DNA of 12,308 bases. Origin: Pseudomonadota bacterium (GTDB taxonomy: Bacteria; Desulfobacterota; Desulfovibrionia; Desulfovibrionales; Desulfovibrionaceae). Positions 7,499 through 12,308 of this stretch are shown here, piece by piece. A program made the position numbers and the translations under genes. Numbering within the stretch: position 1 is the first letter of the stretch; each line of letters opens with the position of its first letter. Under the pieces are notes generated by a model, which had not been told where the DNA came from, did no database searches, and saw only the letters and a program-made list of their open reading frames with translations. Where the stretch lies: contig JAEYTO010000075.1 in the NCBI GenBank assembly GCA_023433925.1, positions 1-12,308 on the forward strand, given 5' to 3'.

Positions 7499-7544
7499 TA
7501 AGTCCTGCTCGGGATTTCGCGCGCGTTTCAGTACTGAGACGTGT

Positions 7545-7566
7545 ATTGAAAAGTAAACTTTTCAAT
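7545..7566. repeat. AT-rich 10-bp inverted repeat after sulfatase gene
   Basis: ATTGAAAAGT at 7545-7554 and ACTTTTCAAT at 7557-7566 are perfect reverse complements with a 2-bp gap. A second palindrome, TCAGTACTGA, lies at 7528-7537. Both sit between the sulfatase-fold gene end and the vapBC promoter. They could be a weak terminator for the former or extra operator sites for the latter. The spacer is too short for a good RNA hairpin unless the inner pairs open. Confidence 0.4.
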
Positions 7567-7619
7567 GCGGATATCTGTAATCCAGTCAGCCTGGGACTGC
7601 ATCCGAGAGCCGCCGCGTC

Positions 7620-9503
7620 CTACCGATAGAAGCGCCCCATGTCCCTGGCCACCTGGAGCAGGTCGGGCCGGATGCGCGCCAGGGCCGCGTCGGCGTCCGG
7701 CGCGGGCTTGTATCGCGCGTCGCGCACGTCCATGGACAGCCCGGAATGGCTCTGGGTCGGGAAGACGCAGGTCAGGGAGCCGTCGATGTAGGCCGCGTCG
7801 TCCCAGCCCGAGCTGATGACGTAGCGGTGTCCGGCATGGGTGAAGATGTCCCGGCCCACGGAGTAGTCGGCCGGGTCGTTGCGCGCGCCGAGCATGCCGA
7901 GCAGCGTGGGCGCCAGGTCGTGGTGCGAGGTCAGGCGATCCACGGTCTCGGGCCGGCGGCCGGGCCAATGGACGATGAAGGGCACCTTGGTCTGGTAGGG
8001 AGTGAAGGCGCTCGTGTGGCCCCAATAGCCCATCTCGTGGAACTCCTCGCCATGGTCGCCGGTGAACACGAGGATGGTGTTCTCGGCCAGAGGCGAGCCG
8101 AGAACCGCGTCCGCGACCTCCCGGCACAGATGGTCCAGGTACCACAGGGCGTTCATGTAGCGCTGGCGGCTGGCGTTCACCGAGCCGGCGTCGGCCGCGA
8201 TGTAGTCCACGTCCCCGCCCGGAACGAACTTCTCGAACTCCCCGGGGTAGCTGTAGGGGCCGTGCGAGGCGTCGTAGAACATGAAGTAGAAGAAGGGCTT
8301 GCCCGGATTCCCGGCGCGCCTGGCCGCGAAGGCCTTGAACTCGTCGGTCAGGATGCGGTCGCGCGCGTGCTTCTCCTTGGTCTCGAAGCTGTCCAGGATC
8401 GCGTCCTGGTGGTTCACGAAGGCGGTCTTGCGGAACTCCGGCCAGCGCAGATCCGTGCTCGACGTGATGCGCAGCTCGTAGCCGGCCTGGGCCAGGGTGT
8501 CCATGAGCACGCTGGAGCGGCGCTGGTTGAGCACCTCGTGCCAGTAGCTGCCGGGCAGGCCGTAGAGCAGGGAGAAGACCCCGAAGCGGCTGGCGTTGCC
8601 GCCGCTGTAGTGGTTGGCGAAGGTCACTGCCCCGCGCGAGAAGGCGATCAGGTTGGGCGTGACCGCCTCGTTGAGCATGTCGAAGCGCCAGGCGTCCAGG
8701 ATCACGAGCACGACGTTGAGCCGCTGGCCGCCTTCGGCCAGCTCGATGGGCCTCACGGGATAGGCCAGCTCGCCCACGGTGCGGATGGCCGCGCCCGCCC
8801 CGGCATCGGCGGCCTTGTAGCCGAAGGTCTTGGCCGCGAGGCGGTTGACGGTCAAGGGCTGGTAGAGGGGCAGGAGCTTGCGGACCTGGGTGATGCCGCG
8901 ATGGCCTTGCAGGTCGCCGTAGGCGTAGCCCGCGTTGTTCACGACCAGGAGCGCGGCCAGGGAGCAGGCCAGGAAAACGCCGGGCCGGCGCTGGAGCCAG
9001 AGCACGCCGCGCGTGCCGCGCACGGCCAGGAGCAGCCCCGCGGCCTGGGCCGCGAAGAGCAGGCCCACGGCCAGGACGGCCTTGAGCACGGTGGCTGCGC
9101 CCAGGTCCAGGGAGTCCCAGCCGGCCGGAGACATGACCAGGCCCAGGACCATGGCGTTGATGTGGAAGCGGAAGATGGAGAAGACGCGCACGTCGACGAA
9201 GAGCACGAGGTTCAAGGCCAGCAGGATGGCGAAGCCGAGGCCATAGGCCGCCGCGCGGGAGCGCGTGAGGATGTAGGCCAGACAGGCCAGGAGCACGCAG
9301 GCCGCGTTGAGCATGGCCAGATGCGACAGGCTCGCGGCGAGGATGTACGCGCCGAGCCACGGGCCGGCCTCGGTCAGCACGGGCCTGAGCGCTGGAAAAT
9401 ACACGACGCAGGACAGGAGCGCGCTCCACAGGCCGAGGAAGGCCAGGCGCACGAAGACCTGCCGGTCCTTGGGCAGCAGTCGGGACAATGAATTCCTGGG
9501 CAT
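7620..9503 (-). CDS. YejM/PbgA-like membrane sulfatase-fold protein
   Basis: A 627-residue inner-membrane protein with about five hydrophobic helices in the first 190 residues and a periplasmic alkaline-phosphatase/sulfatase-fold domain from about 262. The stretch 298-321 (HYSGGNASR, then YGLPGSYW) follows the YejM/PbgA pattern. In enterobacteria YejM senses periplasmic lipopolysaccharide and controls LpxC degradation. The metal-site motifs appear intact: D270 in VILDAWR, S305 in GNASR at the nucleophile position, D483-H484 in TGDHGEEF, and H496 in GHTSAF. As I recall it, E. coli YejM has lost the DHG motif, so this homologue could be a true hydrolase or a lipid phosphotransferase. I chose the second ATG, which has GGA 8 nt upstream; an in-frame ATG at 9524 would add 7 residues without a ribosome site. 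It appears monocistronic with its own promoter. Confidence 0.85.
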   Translation of the reverse strand: MPRNSLSRLLPKDRQVFVRLAFLGLWSALLSCVVYFPALRPVLTEAGPWLGAYILAASLSHLAMLNAACVLLACLAYILTRSRAAAYGLGFAILLALNLVLFVDVRVFSIFRFHINAMVLGLVMSPAGWDSLDLGAATVLKAVLAVGLLFAAQAAGLLLAVRGTRGVLWLQRRPGVFLACSLAALLVVNNAGYAYGDLQGHRGITQVRKLLPLYQPLTVNRLAAKTFGYKAADAGAGAAIRTVGELAYPVRPIELAEGGQRLNVVLVILDAWRFDMLNEAVTPNLIAFSRGAVTFANHYSGGNASRFGVFSLLYGLPGSYWHEVLNQRRSSVLMDTLAQAGYELRITSSTDLRWPEFRKTAFVNHQDAILDSFETKEKHARDRILTDEFKAFAARRAGNPGKPFFYFMFYDASHGPYSYPGEFEKFVPGGDVDYIAADAGSVNASRQRYMNALWYLDHLCREVADAVLGSPLAENTILVFTGDHGEEFHEMGYWGHTSAFTPYQTKVPFIVHWPGRRPETVDRLTSHHDLAPTLLGMLGARNDPADYSVGRDIFTHAGHRYVISSGWDDAAYIDGSLTCVFPTQSHSGLSMDVRDARYKPAPDADAALARIRPDLLQVARDMGRFYR

Positions 9504-9566
9504 GTTGGGGTTCCCGGCCCGCATGGGCCGATTGTCGCGCTTGGGTGTTAAAAGGGTGTCGAAGCC

Positions 9567-9595
9567 TTGCTAGCGTGCGGGTAGATGGGAGTCAA
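9567..9595 (-). promoter_or_regulatory. Promoter of the YejM-like gene
   Basis: On the minus strand TTGACT (9590-9595) and TAGCAA (9567-9572) are 17 bp apart. Transcription would begin near 9560, leaving a leader of about 55 nt before the start at 9503. The -35 is strong and the -10 is weak. Confidence 0.4.
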
Positions 9596-9695
9596 GGACA
9601 GGGGAAGCCATGCCCCGGCAGCCCCGGAGGCTTGGAGCAACTATCCTTTGAATCGCGGGGTGCGGGGGACAATCGAGCAGGACGGCACGATTGGA

Positions 9696-9715
9696 CGTCG
9701 CCGCTTTGGGCGACG
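9696..9715. repeat. 7-bp stem-loop
   Basis: CGTCGCC and GGCGACG pair perfectly around a GCTTTG loop. No T tract follows on either strand, so it is not a normal terminator. Confidence 0.4.
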
Positions 9716-9773
9716 CCCGCGGGGCGAGGGCCAGGACGGCCCGAGTCAATCATCCCCTGCCGGGAGAGAGCCC

Positions 9774-9792
9774 GAGAGGGCAGCGCCCTCTC
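9774..9792. repeat. Hairpin repeat copy 1
   Basis: GAGAGGGCAGCGCCCTCTC, an 8-bp stem with an AGC loop. An identical 19-nt copy lies at 9987-10005, in the same orientation. A T6 run begins 18 nt downstream on the plus strand, but no plus-strand gene ends here. Confidence 0.7.
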
Positions 9793-9820
9793 AGACTGCT
9801 GACAAATCAGTTTTTTGCAA

Positions 9821-9850
9821 AGAGGCCCCTTTCCGAAAAGAGGGGCCTCT
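9821..9850. repeat. 10-bp stem-loop
   Basis: AGAGGCCCCT and AGGGGCCTCT form a perfect 10-bp stem; TTT and AAA inside the loop can add pairs past a one-base bulge. It is preceded on the plus strand by TTTTTT at 9811-9816, so it is a better terminator-like signal read on neither strand. It may be part of a structured RNA or a repeat element. Confidence 0.5.
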
Positions 9851-9865
9851 CTCGCGCTCTCTCCA

Positions 9866-9898
9866 CTTAAAATTTTATATATTTCAATATATTGTCTA
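9866..9898 (-). promoter_or_regulatory. AT-rich island with promoter-like elements
   Basis: Over 30 bp of almost only A and T in GC-rich surroundings. It contains AAAATTTT at 9869-9876 and an inverted repeat, ATATATT and AATATAT, at 9877-9892. On the minus strand TAGACA (9893-9898) and TAAAAT (9872-9877) are 15 bp apart. A transcript from here would run straight into the hairpins at 9850-9774. Its function is unknown. Confidence 0.3.
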
Positions 9899-9911
9899 GG
9901 TGCCGCAGTTG

Positions 9912-9946
9912 AAAAACGGGGTTCCAAGGGGGCCGCGCCCCCTTGG
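9912..9946 (-). terminator. Intrinsic terminator of the pyrBC transcript
   Basis: CCAAGGGGGC and GCCCCCTTGG (9924-9946) form a perfect 10-bp stem with a 3-nt loop. On the minus strand the stem is followed by AACCCCG and then TTTTT (9912-9916). It lies about 80 nt past the pyrC stop, beyond the hairpin at 9987-10005. The form, a GC-rich stem with a short spacer and a T run, fits a terminator for pyrB-pyrC. Confidence 0.7.
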
Positions 9947-9986
9947 CCGCCGGAGGCAGAATAGAAACGGCCTTTGGCAATGATCT

Positions 9987-10005
9987 GAGAGGGCAGCGCC
10001 CTCTC
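9987..10005. repeat. Hairpin repeat copy 2, just after pyrC
   Basis: Identical to the 19-nt hairpin at 9774-9792 and lying 21 nt after the pyrC stop codon on the minus strand. No T tract follows, so it may protect the transcript end from exonucleases while the stem at 9924-9946 terminates. Confidence 0.65.
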
Positions 10006-10026
10006 TCGGTTATTTCGCCGTGCGCC

Positions 10027-11301
10027 CTACCCGCCCGCGACCACCCTGCCGGCCATGACGAGCAGCGCGCAGCGGCCTTGCATCTCCTGGCCCAGAAACG
10101 GCGTGTTCTTGCCCTTGGAGCGCATGGCTTGCGGCGTGAGCGTCCAGCGGGCCTCGGGGTCGAGGAGGATGAAGTCAGCCGGGTCGCCGGGCTCGAAGCG
10201 GTTCACGGGCAGGCCGAAGATGGCCGCCGGCCGCTCGTGCCACAAACGGCGGAAGGCGGCCTCGTCCATGACGCCCTGGCGCACGAGCGCCCAGGTCAGC
10301 GGAAGGGCCGCGTCCAGGCCCGAGATGCCGCACGGCGCGAGGTCGAACTCCACGTCCTTCTCGTGCGCGGCGTGCGGAGCGTGGTCCGTGGCCAGGATAT
10401 CGATGGTCCCGTCGGCCACGGCCAGGCGCATGGCCTCGACATCGGCTCGCGGCCGCAGGGGCGGGTTGACCTTGGCCTCGGTGCGGTAGCCGTCCACGGC
10501 CTCCTCGGTCAGCAGGAGGTAGTGCGGGCAGGTCTCGGCCGTGATCTTCGCCCCGCGCGCCTTGGCCGCGCGGATGAGCTCCAGGGAGCGGATGCAGCTC
10601 ACGTGGGCCAGATGGATGGGGATGTCCAGGTACTCGGCCAGCAGGATGTCGCGGGCCACCTGCGCGGCCTCGGCCACGTCGGGCTGTCCGCGCAGGCCCA
10701 GGCGGCTGGAGACCACGCCCTCGTTGATGCCCGCGCCAGGGGCCATGTGCGGGTCCTCGCAGTGGTCGATGACCGGCCGGCCCACGCTGGCCGCGTACTC
10801 CATGGCCCGGCGGAAGCGCTCGGAGTCGGCCACGGGCAGGCCGTCGTTGGAGAAGGCCACGCAACCGGCCTGGGCCAGCTCGGCCATGGGCGCCAGCTCC
10901 TGGCCCTTGAGCTCCTTGGTCAGCGCGCCGATGGGGTGCAGGAACGGCCCGTCGGGCCAGGCTAGGCGCGCCTTGTCGAGCATCATCTCGGTCACGGGCG
11001 CGTGGTCGTTGACCGGCTTGGTGTTGGCCATGCACATGATCCGGCCGAAGCCGCCGTGGGCGGCCGCCCCGAGGCCCGAGGCGATGTCCTCCTTGTACTC
11101 GAAGCCGGGCTCGCGCAGGTGCGCGTGGGCGTCGATGAGCGCGGGCAGGAGGATCTTGCCGCCGGCGTTCACGACGCGCGCGCCGCCGAAGTCGCGGCCC
11201 GGCGTGTGCTCCGCGAGTTCAAGGACGCGGCCGGCGGCCACGAGCAGGTCCACGGCCCGGCCCAGGCAACGGGCGTCGCGAATGACGAGATCGGGCCGCA
11301 T
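10027..11301 (-). CDS. pyrC: Dihydroorotase, class I
   Basis: A 424-residue zinc amidohydrolase that closes carbamoyl-aspartate to dihydroorotate, the third step of UMP synthesis. The metal and active-site residues are complete: D57-A-H59-A-H61-LR63, N93 in ANTKP, D153 in FSNDG, H180 in DHCED, H233 in HLAHVS and D306 in TDHAPH. The bridging residue appears to be D153 rather than a carboxylated lysine, as in the bacterial class I enzymes that associate with PyrB. The C-terminal SKGKNTPFLG is typical. Two adjacent ATG codons are possible; I chose the second (11301) because GGAGG is 7 nt upstream of it and only 4 nt from the first. The gene overlaps the pyrB stop, so the two are translationally coupled. 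Confidence 0.97.
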   Translation of the reverse strand: MRPDLVIRDARCLGRAVDLLVAAGRVLELAEHTPGRDFGGARVVNAGGKILLPALIDAHAHLREPGFEYKEDIASGLGAAAHGGFGRIMCMANTKPVNDHAPVTEMMLDKARLAWPDGPFLHPIGALTKELKGQELAPMAELAQAGCVAFSNDGLPVADSERFRRAMEYAASVGRPVIDHCEDPHMAPGAGINEGVVSSRLGLRGQPDVAEAAQVARDILLAEYLDIPIHLAHVSCIRSLELIRAAKARGAKITAETCPHYLLLTEEAVDGYRTEAKVNPPLRPRADVEAMRLAVADGTIDILATDHAPHAAHEKDVEFDLAPCGISGLDAALPLTWALVRQGVMDEAAFRRLWHERPAAIFGLPVNRFEPGDPADFILLDPEARWTLTPQAMRSKGKNTPFLGQEMQGRCALLVMAGRVVAGG

Positions 11302-12230
11302 CATTCGCCCTCCTTGCGCGTCACGTACAGGTACAGGAGCGCCATGCGCACGGCCACGCCGCTGGACACCTGGTCCAGGATGAGGCTGTCCGCGCAGTCG
11401 GCCACCTCGGAGGAGATCTCTAGCCCCCGGTTGATGGGGCCCGGATGGAGCACCTTGACGCCGGCGTTGGCGCGCTCCAGGTGGCCGGGCGTCAGGCAGT
11501 ACATGCGCGCGTACTCGCGCTGGTCCGGAAAAAGCCCGGCGGCCTGGCGTTCGAGCTGCAAGCGCAGGCACATGACCGCGTCCACGCCCGTGACGGCCTC
11601 GCGCAGGTCCGGGCCGAACTCCACGGGCCAGCTCTTCACGGCAGGGGGCATGAGCGTGCGCGGGCCGCACAGGCGCACCGTGGCGCCGAGCCTGGTCAGC
11701 AGCCGCACGTTGGAGCGCGCCACCCGGCTGTGGGCGATGTCGCCCAGGATGAGGATGGTCCGGCCTTCCAGCGAGCCCCACTCCTGGCGGAGCGTGAAGG
11801 CGTCGAGCAGGGCCTGCGTGGGGTGGGCGTGCCAGCCGTCGCCGGCGTTGAGCACCGAGCACTCCAGCCGCTCGGCCAGGTACTGGGCCGCGCCGCTGGC
11901 CTGGTGGCGGATGACCAGCGCGTCCACGCTCATGGCCTGGAGCGTCCAGGCCGTGTCCTTGAGGCTCTCGCCCTTGGCCAGGGAGCTGCCGGACTTGGCC
12001 AGGGAGAACGTGTCGGCCGACAGCCGCTTGGCGGCCATGTCGAAGGAGGTCTTGGTGCGCGTGCTCGCCTCGGCGAAGAAGAGGACGACCGTGCGGCCCT
12101 TGAGGGTGGGGACCTTCTTGACCGGGCGGGAGTTGATCTCCTGGAAGTACTGCCCGGTGCGGAAGACGTGCTCGGCCTCCTCGCGGGTCAACTGGTCCAC
12201 GTCCAGCAGGTCCTTGTGCGGCCATTTCAT
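11301..12230 (-). CDS. pyrB: Aspartate carbamoyltransferase catalytic subunit
   Basis: A 309-residue enzyme that joins carbamoyl phosphate to aspartate, the committed step of UMP synthesis. The carbamoyl-phosphate loop is FFAEASTRTKTSF with S56-T57-R58-T59, K86 is the catalytic lysine brought in from a neighbouring subunit, RHQ lies at 108-110, HPTQ at 136-139, GDIAHSRVA at 163-171, and HPGPINRG at 262-269. HPGP rather than HPLP is the form seen in Bacillus- and Aquifex-type enzymes that lack a PyrI subunit. The F-A-E at 52-54 replaces the usual F-E-P. GGAGG lies 9 nt before the ATG. The gene precedes and overlaps pyrC. Its promoter would lie beyond the poly-G end and cannot be seen. Confidence 0.97.
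   Translation of the reverse strand: MKWPHKDLLDVDQLTREEAEHVFRTGQYFQEINSRPVKKVPTLKGRTVVLFFAEASTRTKTSFDMAAKRLSADTFSLAKSGSSLAKGESLKDTAWTLQAMSVDALVIRHQASGAAQYLAERLECSVLNAGDGWHAHPTQALLDAFTLRQEWGSLEGRTILILGDIAHSRVARSNVRLLTRLGATVRLCGPRTLMPPAVKSWPVEFGPDLREAVTGVDAVMCLRLQLERQAAGLFPDQREYARMYCLTPGHLERANAGVKVLHPGPINRGLEISSEVADCADSLILDQVSSGVAVRMALLYLYVTRKEGE
11309..11313 (-). promoter_or_regulatory. Shine-Dalgarno of pyrC, inside the end of pyrB
   Basis: GGAGG within the last codons of pyrB. Its spacing is 7 nt to the ATG at 11301 and 4 nt to the ATG at 11304, favouring the second ATG as the start. Confidence 0.65.
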
Positions 12231-12239
12231 GGGCGAGCG

Positions 12240-12244
12240 CCTCC
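12240..12244 (-). promoter_or_regulatory. Shine-Dalgarno of pyrB
   Basis: GGAGG on the minus strand, 9 nt before the ATG at 12230. It is the last clearly genomic signal before the poly-G run, 3 bp away. Confidence 0.7.
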
Positions 12245-12246
12245 GG

Positions 12247-12308
<62 letters not shown>

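Larger units (their letters stand above)
9596..10026. other. Non-coding region rich in hairpins
   Basis: About 430 bp between the YejM-like promoter and the end of pyrC, with no convincing gene; open frames here lack family resemblance and ribosome sites. It holds at least five stem-loops (9696-9715, 9774-9792, 9821-9850, 9924-9946 and 9987-10005), a small 5-bp stem at 9728-9742, a T6 run at 9811-9816 and an AT-rich island at 9866-9898. Both flanking genes are on the minus strand. Confidence 0.6.

Noticed and set aside
6793..7566. Flanking inverted repeats as ends of a mobile element carrying vapBC
   Set aside because: The two AT-rich dyads (6793-6805 and 7545-7566) are not copies of each other, there is no transposase and no target duplication is visible.
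7746..9491. A 581-codon plus-strand open frame opposite the YejM-like gene
   Set aside because: Rich in G, A, H, V and Q with no domain pattern; it mirrors the codon bias of the real minus-strand gene.
9585..9927. Open frames of 104-111 codons on both strands in the hairpin region
   Set aside because: They cross several stem-loops, lack ribosome sites and family motifs, and end in AT-rich non-coding sequence.

Overview
The window is a high-GC stretch of bacterial chromosome carrying ordinary housekeeping and stress genes. Two low-GC or regulator-like insertions, a toxin-antitoxin pair and a Fic protein, sit among them. Gene content, codon use, a pyrB-pyrC pair and GC-rich hairpins at gene ends fit a Gram-negative sulfate reducer of the Desulfovibrionaceae type. 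That placement rests on general resemblance, not on a marker gene. The right end is a pure run of 61 G, most likely a sequencing or assembly artefact at a contig edge.

Layout. At 60-2213 (minus strand) lie a periplasmic HtrA/DegP-type protease and, 42 bp downstream, a small metallophosphoesterase. At 2476-3744 (plus) is a Fic-family AMPylase-like protein with an N-terminal inhibitory motif and a C-terminal winged-helix domain. Two pairs of an AACCGGCA repeat, each pair on a 12-bp period, bracket its start. A GC-rich hairpin separates it from the convergent pair at 3815-5199 (minus), Hsp20 followed by the membrane metalloprotease HtpX. A divergent intergenic region with a good Hsp20 promoter and a 12-bp inverted repeat leads to a plus-strand 6-phosphofructokinase (5453-6787). 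A VapC toxin and Phd/YefM antitoxin operon (6811-7436, minus) follows; its promoter is covered by a 45-bp palindrome with perfect 22-bp arms. At 7620-9503 (minus) is a five-helix membrane protein with a periplasmic sulfatase-fold domain, resembling YejM/PbgA. A 520-bp non-coding region rich in hairpins (9504-10026) precedes the pyrimidine genes pyrB-pyrC (minus, 12230 to 10027), which overlap.

How the genes fit together. Several genes serve envelope and protein quality control: HtrA in the periplasm, HtpX in the inner membrane, Hsp20 in the cytoplasm and the YejM-like protein in the inner membrane. The sequence shows only hsp20-htpX and htrA-phosphoesterase as plausible shared transcription units. 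PyrB and PyrC catalyse consecutive steps of UMP synthesis. The VapBC pair is about half GC in a background near two-thirds GC, so it was probably acquired.

I found no large undescribed multi-gene system. The best leads are regulatory: the AACCGGCA repeat pairs at fic, the giant vapBC palindrome, and the hairpin cluster that shares a GGGCAGCGCCC core with another gene end.
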